Positions 24,780-34,005 of a DNA stretch of 64,000 nucleotides are shown here, in pieces. The notes under the pieces are model-generated. The model saw only the letters and a list, made by a program, of their open reading frames with translations. It had not been told where the DNA came from and did no database searches. Numbering within the stretch: the stretch's first letter is position 1; each line of letters starts with the position of its first letter. Both the position numbers and the translations under genes were made by a program. Source of the DNA: an uncultured Eubacterium sp. (GTDB lineage: Bacteria; Bacillota; Clostridia; Lachnospirales; Lachnospiraceae); contig CAKRDZ010000011.1 in the NCBI GenBank assembly GCA_934316845.1, positions 1 through 64,000 of the forward strand, read 5' to 3'.

Positions 24780-26087
24780 ATGGAACGATTTGTAGATTTG
24801 ATTCACGATAAAAAAAATGGAAAAGAACTCTCTGACGAAAGCATCCGTGCGATGATCGAGGGTTTTACAAAGGGAGATATCCCGGATTATCAGATGTCTG
24901 CGATGCTGATGGCAATCTGCTATGAAGGGTTAAATGACCGCGAGCTGACGACGATGACGCTTGCCATGCGCGATTCCGGTACGATCAACGACCTCTCTGC
25001 GATCGACGGTATCAAAGTGGACAAGCACAGTACCGGCGGTGTTGGCGACAAGACGACCCTTATCATCGGACCGATTGCAGCCTCCTGTGGAATCCCGATT
25101 GCCAAAATGAGCGGCCGCGGACTGGGATTTACGGGCGGAACCATTGATAAACTGGAATCTATCCCCGGTTTTCGTACCGACCTTTCGACCGGCGCATTTT
25201 TCGACGCCGTAAAGAAAACCGGCATCTGTGTCAACGGCCAGACGGCCGATCTGGCACCGGCAGACAAAAAAATCTATGCGCTGCGCGATGCGACGGCTAC
25301 CGTTGAAAGCATTCCTTTGATCGCGTCTTCGGTGATGAGCAAAAAACTTGCCTCCGGCAGCGACTGCATCGTACTCGATGTCACAACCGGTAACGGTGCC
25401 TTTATGAAAGATCATGAGCAGGCACTTGAACTTGCTAAAAAGATGGTAAAAATTGGAAACATGGCAGGTAAGAAAACCATTGCGCAGCTGACTTCGATGG
25501 AAGAACCGCTTGGTTTCGCCGTCGGCAATAATCTGGAAGTGAAAGAGGCCATCGACGCCCTTCACGGCAATGGGCCGGACGATCTCATGACGGTCTGCTA
25601 CACCCTCGCTGCCCACATGATCTCACTGGGCAAAAATATTTCGTACAAAGAAGCGGTAAAAGAAGCCAAAGAAAGCGTGGAAAGCGGTCGCGCATTTGAT
25701 ACATTTGTTAAAATGGCAGAAATGCAGGGCGGCAGCACTTCGTATATCCTTTCGCCGGAAACATTTCCTGTCTCGCCGGTACAGACCGAACTGAAAGCTC
25801 CCCACTCCGGGTATCTTACCTATATCAACACCGAAGGAGTCGGTACTGCCGCCGGTATCCTGGGTGCCGGGCGCAGCAAAAAAGAGGATGCTGTCGATCC
25901 GTGCGCCGGTATTATTCTGCATAAAAAACTGGGGCAGAAAGTGGAAGCAGGAGAACCCCTTGCCAATTTATATACTTCGGACAAGTCCCTTCTGGATGCA
26001 GGACTTCGTCATCTGGAAAGCTGTTACGAGATCAATGACGCGCCGGGTGATATACCGAAATTGATCCAGGAGTGTATTGTGGAATAA
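24780..26087 (+). CDS. pdp: Pyrimidine-nucleoside phosphorylase
   Basis: Splits uridine, deoxyuridine or thymidine with phosphate into base and (deoxy)ribose-1-phosphate for salvage. The 435-residue product is standard for the dimeric thymidine/pyrimidine phosphorylase family, with the signature SGRGLGFTGGTIDKLESIPG, KHSTGGVGDKTTL phosphate loop and the C-terminal segment GAGRSKKEDAVDPCAGI. The ATG follows an ideal AAGGAGG. It stands alone, without deoC, cdd or deoB neighbours; a terminator follows. Thymidine phosphorylase (deoA) is the close alternative, but the Gram-positive form is normally the broader pyrimidine type. Confidence 0.93.
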   Translation: MERFVDLIHDKKNGKELSDESIRAMIEGFTKGDIPDYQMSAMLMAICYEGLNDRELTTMTLAMRDSGTINDLSAIDGIKVDKHSTGGVGDKTTLIIGPIAASCGIPIAKMSGRGLGFTGGTIDKLESIPGFRTDLSTGAFFDAVKKTGICVNGQTADLAPADKKIYALRDATATVESIPLIASSVMSKKLASGSDCIVLDVTTGNGAFMKDHEQALELAKKMVKIGNMAGKKTIAQLTSMEEPLGFAVGNNLEVKEAIDALHGNGPDDLMTVCYTLAAHMISLGKNISYKEAVKEAKESVESGRAFDTFVKMAEMQGGSTSYILSPETFPVSPVQTELKAPHSGYLTYINTEGVGTAAGILGAGRSKKEDAVDPCAGIILHKKLGQKVEAGEPLANLYTSDKSLLDAGLRHLESCYEINDAPGDIPKLIQECIVE

Positions 26088-26114
26088 TTTTCTTAACTCA
26101 TTACCAAACCATCC

Positions 26115-26152
26115 AAAAAAGCAAGTGGCCGCATTACCGTCACTTGCTTTTT
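26115..26152. terminator. Bidirectional terminator
   Basis: AAAAAAGCAAGTG and CACTTGCTTTTT form a 9-10 bp stem with a 13-nt loop between the convergent phosphorylase and chemotaxis genes. Confidence 0.9.
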
Positions 26153-26181
26153 GTATGTTCGAACTATTTTCTTATATATTA

Positions 26182-27453
26182 TCAGATGGTAAACTGCTCT
26201 ACCAGTTCTTTCAGATGAACCGAATTGCTGCCTGTGGAAGCCGCCAGTTGCTTGATGTCTGCGGAATTCCGCGCAATTTCATTGGTATCGCCGGCAATCG
26301 TCTCACTGCCTTTCGCTCCCTGATCACTTTTTGCCGTGATATCACGGATCGTCGTATTCATCTCATTTAAGCTGCTTAGAATCTGATCGGAACTTGCACT
26401 CAGGGATTCTACCAGTCCATTGACATATTCCGCATCCTGCTTGTAGTGGTCTCCTGTCTCTACCAGATCACTGTATGCCGTCATAACGGACGTGTTGATA
26501 AATTCAAGAATGATCTCGGAACACTCGACCAGACTCGTTACTGACTCGGTTACGGTCGCTGCCACATTTTGAATCTTTTCAACTGCCTCCGAAGAAGCCT
26601 CGGAAAGATCTGTAATCTCCATTGCAACTACCGCAAATCCCTGTCCGCTCTCACCGGCTCTCGCTGCCTCGATCGAAGCATTGATCGCCAGAAGATTTGT
26701 CTGGTTGGTAATATTGCGGATCGTCTCCGTCAGCACCTGAATCTGCTGGATATTTTTGGAAGCCTGAATTGCTTCTTCCATACGCTCTTTATTACCTTTC
26801 AATACACGGTTCGCCGTATTTCTGGATTCCTTCGCATTTTCCTGGAGTTCCAGAGCACGTGCATTGATCTTCTCAGCCTCTTCCGCACCTTCCTGTGCCT
26901 GCTTTGCGACACCTTTCATAACCACTTCGATCTCGTCGGTAGATGCATCCAGTTCATGCATTGCTGCCGCAGTTTCCATCAAGCCGGTGGACACCTGCTC
27001 GGTCGTCGCTGACATACCATCCAGTTTGTCCGAAAGGGTATCTACGCGCTCCGATGTCTCTACGATATTTTCATCCATTCCCGAAAGCATCGCATTGAGT
27101 GTCTCAACCATCTCCCGCAGAGACTCTGCTGTCTTTGCCGAGGTTCTGGCGATCTCACCAAGTTCGTCCTTCACCTTTAACGTCTTTTCCGGAATCTGAT
27201 ACGTCAGATCATGATCTGCCATCGCTGTCAGCTGTTCTTTGACAACTTCCATACGTCTTACAAATCGAAAGCTGAATATCGTCGCAATCACTGCTCCGGC
27301 AATGATTGACAAAATCACTACAACACTATAAGCGATCAATGCACTCGGTGCGATAAATTTGCCAAGTCCCAGATAAACTGCCAAAAAAGAAACCACACCT
27401 TCCAAAAGAAGGGTTCCACACACTGCTGTTATCAATTTTGCTCTAATCTTCAT
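26182..27453 (-). CDS. Methyl-accepting chemotaxis protein
   Basis: About 423 residues. Two closely spaced transmembrane helices at the N terminus (about 8-27 and 35-60) leave almost no extracellular sensor domain. A HAMP segment follows (RFVRRMEVVKEQLTAMADHDLTYQIP) and then the long signalling coiled coil with the CheA/CheW-binding tip TNLLAINASIEAARAGE. The start at 27453 follows AAGGAGGTTACAGG; the longer frame would include its own promoter. With so short an outer loop it probably senses membrane state, an interacting protein or cytoplasmic input. No che or fla genes are nearby. Confidence 0.92.
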   Translation of the reverse strand: MKIRAKLITAVCGTLLLEGVVSFLAVYLGLGKFIAPSALIAYSVVVILSIIAGAVIATIFSFRFVRRMEVVKEQLTAMADHDLTYQIPEKTLKVKDELGEIARTSAKTAESLREMVETLNAMLSGMDENIVETSERVDTLSDKLDGMSATTEQVSTGLMETAAAMHELDASTDEIEVVMKGVAKQAQEGAEEAEKINARALELQENAKESRNTANRVLKGNKERMEEAIQASKNIQQIQVLTETIRNITNQTNLLAINASIEAARAGESGQGFAVVAMEITDLSEASSEAVEKIQNVAATVTESVTSLVECSEIILEFINTSVMTAYSDLVETGDHYKQDAEYVNGLVESLSASSDQILSSLNEMNTTIRDITAKSDQGAKGSETIAGDTNEIARNSADIKQLAASTGSNSVHLKELVEQFTI

Positions 27454-27490
27454 CCTGTAACCTCCTTCACGGCCAAATAAATATACTAAT

Positions 27491-27519
27491 ATCATAGCAT
27501 ATTTATCGTCATTCCGCAA
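27491..27519 (-). promoter_or_regulatory. Promoter for the chemotaxis receptor
   Basis: Minus-strand TTGCGG (27519-27514) and TATGAT (27496-27491), spacer 17 bp, just beyond the stop of the upstream gene. Confidence 0.65.
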
Positions 27520-27524
27520 CTCTT

Positions 27525-27878
27525 TTACTTCGCATCCTCTGTCTTTTCTGCATAAATCTGATCATAATACTGATACAATTTCTGCACCCCGTTTTCCAAG
27601 ATATAATAATGGCGTATGTACGGGATCAAAAGCACAAAAAACATGAGGCACAGCAGGAGTACTGCCCATTCCCGGATCAAAAGGCTCGCTAAGATCGAGA
27701 TCACCGCCAGAATGGCAAAAAGCACCGTAACAATCAGATGGATCAGCCGTTCATGCTGGAAAAATCCAATCTGTATGATCATCTGCGACAAAAATTCACC
27801 TTTGTCCCCCTCGATCTTGCGGCTTCCCTCCGCCGTCTCTCCATAAAATTTCAAATAGTTCTTTAACCGTTGTTCCAT
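27525..27878 (-). CDS. Small protein with two transmembrane helices, function unknown
   Basis: 117 residues. A charged N terminus (MEQRLKNYLKFYGETAEGSRKIEGDKGEFLSQ region) is followed by two hydrophobic helices (about 48-67 and 70-88, with IREW between them) and a Tyr-rich soluble C terminus. Both ends are predicted to be cytoplasmic. I do not recognise the family. ATG after AAAAGGAGG. It starts 15 bp after tmcAL on the same strand, so it is probably co-transcribed with it. Confidence 0.7.
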   Translation of the reverse strand: MEQRLKNYLKFYGETAEGSRKIEGDKGEFLSQMIIQIGFFQHERLIHLIVTVLFAILAVISILASLLIREWAVLLLCLMFFVLLIPYIRHYYILENGVQKLYQYYDQIYAEKTEDAK

Positions 27879-27893
27879 CGTAACAACCTCCTT

Positions 27894-29114
27894 TTAACCG
27901 ACGATCACCATCGGCTGTTTGTATTCATTTTTCTGCGGCATCCCGGTTTTGAGGGCAGCCGTCATGTGATAAATGTCCGCGGCAAAGATATCCTGTGCCA
28001 GTTTTTTCCCGGCACTCTCACTCAGCCGTTCTTCCTCTTTTGCCAGCCGCCCGATCACGGTTGTCCGTGAACTTCCAAGCGGAAGCGGGCAGGCATCTTT
28101 TCGTCTGCCAAGAAGCCGCAGATATGGCATCTTCGTCTCCCTCCCCTCCTTTTTTACCTCAAAAAGGATCTGAAACAACGCCCGTTTCACTCTCGCCATC
28201 GTGATATTTTTTGTCTTGCACGCATGGATAAAACTTTCATAATCTACCGCCTGCAAAATCTCCCTCGAAAATACTGCTGCAAGGTCTTCTGACACATCTT
28301 TGTAAGAATCCAGGTTCTCTATGTGCATCCGAACCGCCAGCGCAAGAGCCGGCCAGAAATCTTCTGTTTTCATGCTGTACCCGGCTTCTTTCCACACTCG
28401 CAGCGCCTCTTCCGGCATTCCTTTCACACAGTCAAGTCCGGCTTCCATCTGCGCACGGATTGCCGTCGCTGACATATATTTCCAGTCATTTTCCGCCTCC
28501 GGCTCAATCTGGTGATATCCCATCCCCTCTCTTAAAATCGGTACACACTCCATCGACGAACCGAGAAGCCGTATTGCCTGACGGTACTCTGCCCCCAGGA
28601 TATTGCCCGGCTGCATCCGCTCGCGGCATTTTTCCTCACTCCAGCCTGTCTTTTCCTGTAAAAAGTGCTGTCTCGCCGCCGGATAGGACAACCCCTGCGC
28701 CAGATATTGTTTCATCTGCGCAATTCCCTCCGGTTCTCTTTGACATTTCCAAAAAATGTCAGCTATCGTGTCAATATCTTCCGGCGCTTCGCACCCAAAA
28801 CAGACCGCATCCACACAGCCAAGGCTGTCTAACGCCAGTATTCCGCCATAAGCAAAATCCGCCGCACTCGAAATCCCATACCGCACCGGCAGTTCAAAGA
28901 CATAATCCGCGCCGCCAAGAAGCGCCATCTTCGTACGCACATATTTATCTGTCACCGCACATTCGCCGCGCTGCACAAAATCACCATTCATCACGACGAC
29001 GACCACATCCGCGCCCGTCTTTTCTCTGGCTTTCCGTATCTGGTAGCGGTGCCCCTCATGAAAGGGATTGTATTCACTTATGATCCCGGTTGCCTTCACT
29101 TGTCGTTTTTCCAT
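27894..29114 (-). CDS. tmcAL: tRNA(Met) cytidine acetate ligase (TmcAL)
   Basis: Uses ATP and acetate to acetylate the wobble cytidine of elongator tRNA(Met), aiding AUG decoding. The 406-residue product has the nucleotidyltransferase signature GIISEYNPFHEGHRYQI (HXGH-like), VVMNGDFVQRGE, FELPVRYG and the ISATAIR-like YMSATAIRA, all typical of the TmcAL/YlbM family. ATG after AAAGGGGATTT. It has its own promoter in the divergent region shared with the HTH-AAA gene; a small TTCCCCA/TGGGGAA hairpin (about 29146-29172) lies in the leader. Family length and motifs are intact. Confidence 0.92.
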   Translation of the reverse strand: MEKRQVKATGIISEYNPFHEGHRYQIRKAREKTGADVVVVVMNGDFVQRGECAVTDKYVRTKMALLGGADYVFELPVRYGISSAADFAYGGILALDSLGCVDAVCFGCEAPEDIDTIADIFWKCQREPEGIAQMKQYLAQGLSYPAARQHFLQEKTGWSEEKCRERMQPGNILGAEYRQAIRLLGSSMECVPILREGMGYHQIEPEAENDWKYMSATAIRAQMEAGLDCVKGMPEEALRVWKEAGYSMKTEDFWPALALAVRMHIENLDSYKDVSEDLAAVFSREILQAVDYESFIHACKTKNITMARVKRALFQILFEVKKEGRETKMPYLRLLGRRKDACPLPLGSSRTTVIGRLAKEEERLSESAGKKLAQDIFAADIYHMTAALKTGMPQKNEYKQPMVIVG

Positions 29115-29231
29115 AAATCCCCTTTCTTCTCAATGATAAATTCCCCACCAGCAAGCACCAATGGGGAACATTTCAAACTATCCTATTTTATCCCACCTAT
29201 ATAGCAAGTGGCTTCATTTACCTTTGACTAT

Positions 29232-29260
29232 AGTATACACAGTCTGGGGAAAATAATCAA
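29232..29260 (-). promoter_or_regulatory. Promoter for tmcAL
   Basis: Minus-strand TTGATT (29260-29255) and TATACT (29237-29232), spacer 17 bp. Confidence 0.7.
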
Positions 29261-29313
29261 CTTGTTTTTCAGGAGTATGAAGAAATTTAACATTTCATTG
29301 GCCTCTGTACCTT

Positions 29314-29353
29314 CTTCGGAACAATATCAAACCCCCCTGATATTGTTCCGAAG
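29314..29353. promoter_or_regulatory. 16-bp perfect palindrome abutting a promoter (candidate operator)
   Basis: CTTCGGAACAATATCA (29314) and TGATATTGTTCCGAAG (29338) are exact inverted complements separated by AACCCCCC. The right arm ends 4 bp before the -35 box of the HTH-AAA gene, and a further TTCCGAA lies in the spacer of that promoter. No T-run follows, so an operator is likelier than a terminator. Confidence 0.65.
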
Positions 29354-29357
29354 TTTA

Positions 29358-29386
29358 TTGACATAGTTCCGAATAATAGTTATACT
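29358..29386 (+). promoter_or_regulatory. Promoter for the HTH-AAA-nuclease-like gene
   Basis: TTGACA (29358-29363), 17-bp spacer containing TTCCGAA, TATACT (29381-29386). Confidence 0.8.
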
Positions 29387-29417
29387 ATAACCATAATTAT
29401 CGTTAGGAGGTTGTGCT

Positions 29418-31277
29418 ATGTCTGATACCATGCGCGTAAAAGAAGCCGCAGAACTTTGGAATATAAGCGAGCGGCGGATAACCACGCTTTGTAAAGAAGG
29501 AAAAATTAAAGGGGCAAAAAAAGAGGGGCGTTTCTGGCTTATCCCTGCTGATGCGAAAAAGCCTGCTGACAAACGGATCCGCACCGGCGCCTACAAAAAA
29601 TCGATACACCCTGCCAATCTTCCTCTTCCGATCGGCATATCGGATTATCGTGTGGCAGTAACAGAATATTATTACATTGATAAGACCATGATGATCAAAG
29701 ATTTTATTGATGAACGCCCGATGGTATCACTTTTTACCCGTCCCCGCCGTTTTGGAAAAACATTGAACATGGATATGCTGCGCACCTTTTTTGAAAAAAC
29801 GAAAGAAGATACGTCTATCTATTTTAAAGATAAAAAAATATGGCAGTGCGGGAAAAAATACCGCGATTATCAAGGCAAATATCCGGTTATATTTGTTTCT
29901 TTTAAAGACGTTAAATTTAACACATGGACAGAGACACTTGCTGCCATCAAAGACATTTTTGCCAATGAAGCACATCGACACATCGAATTACAGACAAGCA
30001 AAACTTGTGACAAATACGATAAGAAACTGTTTGAAAAACTCTTATGTGGCGATGTTACGGAAGTTGAACTTTCTTCCGCCCTTTGTGATCTTTCCCGCAT
30101 GCTCCATAAACATTATGAGATCGCACCAATTATTATCATTGACGAATACGATGTTCCCATACAGCAGGGGTACATGAACGATTATTACGATTCATGCATC
30201 CTCTTTATGCGGAATCTTTTTTCCGGCGGTCTGAAAGACAACAGGCATTTGTCTTTTGGCTTTTTGACCGGTATTCTCCGCGTAGCAAAGGAAAGTATCT
30301 TCAGCGGATTAAATAACCTTACGATCAATTCTGTGCTAGACAATAAATACAGTTCTTATTTTGGTTTTACCTCGGATGAGATCCGTGAAATGACTGCCTA
30401 TTATGGCGTGGAAAACAAGTACAACGAGCTTTGCGAATGGTACGACGGATACCGTTTTGGCAAAACCGAGATTTTCAACCCCTGGTCTGTTATCAACTAT
30501 TTTAATAATGACTGTGAACCTCGTGCTTTCTGGCAGGCTACCGGAAGCAATGAAATTATCGGTGAGATCATTGCTGAAGCTGATCAGGAAATTTATGAAA
30601 AACTCACTTCTCTTGTAAATGGAAAAACCTTTACCACGTACATTGATACCGGAGTTATCTATCCGCAGATTAAAAAGAATCCATCCACCATCTACAGTTT
30701 TCTGCTGGTTGCCGGATACTTGAAAGTGTTAAAAACCACACCGGCTTTTAACGGTGACTTTATGTGTGAAGTAGCATTGCCAAATAAAGAAATTTCTCTC
30801 GTTTATCATAAAGAAATACTACAGCAATTGGACACTGTCATCCCACAGCCGACAGCAATTTCCATTCAGGAAGCTATCTTTTCCGGTGATAACGAAAAGT
30901 TAAAACACCTGCTTCAAACACTTCTGATGCAGTCTGTAAGTTCTTTTGATACCGCAGGAGAAAATTTCTACCATGGTTTTATGCTTGGACTTTGCGCTCT
31001 GCTCGGCGGCTCCTTTGTCTCTTCCAATAGAGAATCCGGGGATGGAAGATATGACATCCAGCTCAAACCGACAAACAAAAAACTTCCCGGTATTTTAATC
31101 GAGTTAAAGGCCGCCAAAGGGTGCTCTGACACACAGCTCAAAAAGCTATCTGAGAAAGCATTACAGCAGATCATTGACAAAAAATACGACACCGAACTCT
31201 CTGCTGCCGGCATACAAACCATCTACAAATACGGCGTAGCATTTTGTGGAAAGAAAGTTGAAATCAGCGTTCAATAG
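29418..31277 (+). CDS. AAA-ATPase-like / PD-(D/E)XK protein with an N-terminal helix-turn-helix
   Basis: 619 residues. Residues 1-60 form a MerR/excisionase-type HTH (VKEAAELWNISERRITTLCK then a winged basic stretch). Residues about 70-390 match the AAA-ATPase-like family (PF09820 type) with Walker A RPRRFGKTLNMDM and Walker B-like IIIIDEYDVPIQ. The C-terminal third ends in a PD-(D/E)XK nuclease-like fold (SNRESGDGRYDIQL ... GILIELKAAK). The common form lacks the HTH, as in the paralogue that converges on it. Function of the family is unknown; mobile-element or defence links are often guessed. ATG after TAGGAGG. The HTH and the palindrome at its promoter suggest self-regulation. Confidence 0.85.
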   Translation: MSDTMRVKEAAELWNISERRITTLCKEGKIKGAKKEGRFWLIPADAKKPADKRIRTGAYKKSIHPANLPLPIGISDYRVAVTEYYYIDKTMMIKDFIDERPMVSLFTRPRRFGKTLNMDMLRTFFEKTKEDTSIYFKDKKIWQCGKKYRDYQGKYPVIFVSFKDVKFNTWTETLAAIKDIFANEAHRHIELQTSKTCDKYDKKLFEKLLCGDVTEVELSSALCDLSRMLHKHYEIAPIIIIDEYDVPIQQGYMNDYYDSCILFMRNLFSGGLKDNRHLSFGFLTGILRVAKESIFSGLNNLTINSVLDNKYSSYFGFTSDEIREMTAYYGVENKYNELCEWYDGYRFGKTEIFNPWSVINYFNNDCEPRAFWQATGSNEIIGEIIAEADQEIYEKLTSLVNGKTFTTYIDTGVIYPQIKKNPSTIYSFLLVAGYLKVLKTTPAFNGDFMCEVALPNKEISLVYHKEILQQLDTVIPQPTAISIQEAIFSGDNEKLKHLLQTLLMQSVSSFDTAGENFYHGFMLGLCALLGGSFVSSNRESGDGRYDIQLKPTNKKLPGILIELKAAKGCSDTQLKKLSEKALQQIIDKKYDTELSAAGIQTIYKYGVAFCGKKVEISVQ

Positions 31278-31281
31278 CGGC

Positions 31282-31319
31282 AAAAACGGGCACCCACGCT
31301 TCGGGAGTGCCCGTTTTTT
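31282..31319. terminator. Bidirectional terminator between the two AAA/PD-(D/E)XK genes
   Basis: AAAAACGGGCAC and GTGCCCGTTTTTT pair around a short loop; its last bases overlap the stop of the minus-strand gene. Confidence 0.93.
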
Positions 31320-33009
31320 ATGCTCCAATCAACACTTTTTTTCCTTCAAACGCAAATCCGTAATGCCGAATCCGCTCTTTCGGAATACCTTGTGCTAAAA
31401 GTTCCGCTTCGTATTTTTTATCTGTAATTTGCTGCAAGGCTGACTGCACAGCATCTTCCAGTGTTTCTTTGCGTGTTCGGCTGCATACTTTAAATTCTAT
31501 GATAATTGCCTGATTTTTTACCGGATCATGTGGGATCATCATTATGTCATATCTTCCAAAACCACTTTCCCGGTTGGAACGAATCTCAAAATCCTCCATC
31601 TGTTCTGCCATTAGTCCTAACACAAATCCATGATAAAACCTCTCCGGTTCCATGGTTTCTGTACTGCCGGATCCTACATCAAAATAACTAAATGTAGCAA
31701 GTGCCACTTTATTCATATAGTAGTTCATTGCTTCGATATCTCCAGACATCAGCGCCTTTATAAAGCTTCCATAATTTGCCATTGGATTTTCAAACCACCC
31801 ACGAAACATTGTCTGAAACATACTAAGCGTCTCTAGATTCGTAATCTGCAGTTGATACCACGGTTCCCGCAAAATTCCACGGTAGTCCACATCTTCTACT
31901 TTAAGATATCCACTTGCTACCAACAGGCTCCAAATAGCATTTTCATTTTGATGAATCTGTTCAAATACAATCTGCTCATCAAAATTTACAAGAATGGATT
32001 CCTTTTTAATCAAGTCCTCCATTTTTTCCTTTATCTCCACAGAAGCACTTTGGATCAATTTACTTACCAGCCCATTCGAGCTTGTAGACGCCCAATACGG
32101 ATAAATTTTCTTCTCCTTCAGGCAATTTGTAATCGACCAGGGATTGTAAATATCTCGGTATTCTCCAAAAGTAAATCCATCATACCAGTTTTTTACCAAT
32201 TCCTTTTTATCACTCATTCCAAATTTTTCCAGCGAATCAAAGACCTCTTTTTCAGTAAATCCAAAACAGTCTGCATAAAGATCTGACGTCGTTGTCACCA
32301 CTCGCAGATTATTGAGATCCGAAAATATACTTTCCTTTGACACACGGGTAATCCCCGTCATTACCGCACGTTCCAAATATGGATTCGTTTTAAAAGAAGC
32401 ATTAAACAAACTCCTCATAAAAGAGAGAAACTGTTCCCAATATCCATTAAGATACGCTTCCTGCATAGGTGTATCATATTCGTCCAATAAAATAATAACC
32501 TTTTTACAATACTGTCTGCATAAATACATGCTTATATTATTAAGGGCATCAATCGCTTCCGCATCACTTACCGACGCGTCCATCTTCTCATATGCTTCCT
32601 TTTCTTTTTCACTAAGAATATCTCCTTGTAAAAGATACCTGTTTTCCGCATATATTTTAGAAAGCTGCTGTTTGATCTGTGTCTTTGCATCCTCCGGATT
32701 ATCTGCTTTGACAGCCGCAAAACTTAATGTCAAAACAGGATACGTTCCTTGTAATTTCTTATATTTTTCCTCGTGCCATATGGAAAGCCCCTCAAATAAA
32801 TCTTCTCTTTTTTTATATTTATTCGAAAAAAAACATTCCAGCATACTCATGTTCAATGTCTTCCCAAAGCGGCGCGGGCGTGTAATAAGTGTTATATCAT
32901 CCCCATTTTCCCACCATTCTTTAATAAAATTTGTTTTATCCACAAAAAAATAATCATTTTCCCGTAAAGATGCAAAATCCTGTTTTCCTATACTTATGAC
33001 CTTTCCCAT
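31318..33009 (-). CDS. AAA-ATPase-like / PD-(D/E)XK protein
   Basis: 563 residues, paralogous to the gene that converges on it but without the HTH. It opens MGKVISIGKQDFASLRENDY, then the ATPase-like domain with RPRRFGKTLNMSMLECFF (Walker A region) and VIILLDEYDTPMQ, and ends with the nuclease-like segment SNRESGFGRYDIMM ... AIIIEFKV, followed by a helix with QSALQQI. This is the canonical PF09820 plus PDDEXK_9 layout common in Bacteroides and Lachnospiraceae. ATG after GGTGAAACG. Function unknown; the putative catalytic Asp and Glu-X-Lys look intact. Confidence 0.85.
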   Translation of the reverse strand: MGKVISIGKQDFASLRENDYFFVDKTNFIKEWWENGDDITLITRPRRFGKTLNMSMLECFFSNKYKKREDLFEGLSIWHEEKYKKLQGTYPVLTLSFAAVKADNPEDAKTQIKQQLSKIYAENRYLLQGDILSEKEKEAYEKMDASVSDAEAIDALNNISMYLCRQYCKKVIILLDEYDTPMQEAYLNGYWEQFLSFMRSLFNASFKTNPYLERAVMTGITRVSKESIFSDLNNLRVVTTTSDLYADCFGFTEKEVFDSLEKFGMSDKKELVKNWYDGFTFGEYRDIYNPWSITNCLKEKKIYPYWASTSSNGLVSKLIQSASVEIKEKMEDLIKKESILVNFDEQIVFEQIHQNENAIWSLLVASGYLKVEDVDYRGILREPWYQLQITNLETLSMFQTMFRGWFENPMANYGSFIKALMSGDIEAMNYYMNKVALATFSYFDVGSGSTETMEPERFYHGFVLGLMAEQMEDFEIRSNRESGFGRYDIMMIPHDPVKNQAIIIEFKVCSRTRKETLEDAVQSALQQITDKKYEAELLAQGIPKERIRHYGFAFEGKKVLIGA

Positions 33010-33150
33010 CGTTTCACCAGCTTTCCCTTTTCTTCATTTGCCTTAAGTGTATCACAATGCCCCTCTGACCGCAACTACAAGTTTAACAGCCGTGGTCTTT
33101 TTCCCGCTCCCCCCACATATACTGGTAAAAAACGACCTGTGAGGTTTCCT

Positions 33151-34005
33151 ATGGCAAAACAGAACTTTTACACCTATCCTTCCATGGAAAAACAGTTGAA
33201 GCAATGGACCGTGCAATATTCTGCGGACTATTTCCGCCTGGAATCCATCGGGCGCACTCCTGCAAAACGCCATCTGTATGCCTGCCATCTGGGGGCGGCG
33301 GATGCCCCAAAACAACTCGTACTCACCGCTTCCATCCACGGCCGCGAATACGTCAATACAACGCTTCTTATGGATATGCTCGCCTATTATCTGCCGCGCT
33401 ACAATCACCGCGAACTGCCTGACAGTCCGTGCTACCGCGATCTTTGGCGCAATGTATGCATTTCGTTTCTTCCGATGGCAAACCCGGACGGTGTATCCAT
33501 CAGCCAAAGCACATCTGCCAAAAAATGGAAAGAAAATAGTGCCGGCGTCGATCTCAATCGTAATTTCCCCTGTGGATTTGGCCTGTCAAAAGATATTAAA
33601 AAGCACAATCCGGGCAAATCTGCCGCAGATCAGGTGGAGACAAAACATCTGATGGCATTTGTATCACAATTAAAAGCGCCTCTCGGTGTAATCCATTATC
33701 ATTCGCAAGGAAGCCTGATTTATTTTGATTACCGCGTTTCGGGGACACTGCGCAGCCATATTGTAAAGATGGCATCAATCGCCCATGCCACAACCGGATA
33801 TCCTATGATCGAAGCGGCCGGAAAAAATGCCGGAAGCACCCTGCCGGGTGGAGGATTTGGCGACTGGTGCGTATACGAAAAAAAGATACCTTCGATCACC
33901 ATCGAAACCGGGCGCTTTTTCACGCCGGTTCCACGTTGGCAGTACAAAGGTATCCTCGATAAAAATCTACTTCTGCTTCACAATCTTCTTGCCGGTATTT
34001 TGTAA
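33151..34005 (+). CDS. M14-family zinc carboxypeptidase
   Basis: About 284 residues covering one M14 catalytic domain: zinc ligands in HGREYVN (HXXE) and IHYHSQG, substrate-binding NPDGV and DLNRNFP, and the catalytic Glu in SITIETGRF. No signal peptide or cell-wall-binding (LysM) module is present, unlike secreted gamma-D-Glu-mDAP peptidases, so a cytoplasmic role or non-classical export must be assumed. Peptidoglycan-peptide recycling is the likeliest role. The ATG at 33151 follows GTGAGGTTTCC; an in-frame GTG just upstream lies inside that site. Its 3' end overlaps the convergent arylsulfotransferase-like gene by 39 bp. Confidence 0.85.
   Translation: MAKQNFYTYPSMEKQLKQWTVQYSADYFRLESIGRTPAKRHLYACHLGAADAPKQLVLTASIHGREYVNTTLLMDMLAYYLPRYNHRELPDSPCYRDLWRNVCISFLPMANPDGVSISQSTSAKKWKENSAGVDLNRNFPCGFGLSKDIKKHNPGKSAADQVETKHLMAFVSQLKAPLGVIHYHSQGSLIYFDYRVSGTLRSHIVKMASIAHATTGYPMIEAAGKNAGSTLPGGGFGDWCVYEKKIPSITIETGRFFTPVPRWQYKGILDKNLLLLHNLLAGIL

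Noticed and set aside
29314..29353. Perfect palindrome as a transcription terminator
   Set aside because: No T-run on either side and both flanking genes are transcribed away from it; an operator fits better.
29418..33009. AAA/PD-(D/E)XK pair as a defence island
   Set aside because: Neighbours are ordinary metabolic genes; nothing else from known defence systems is present, so the sequence alone does not support the claim.
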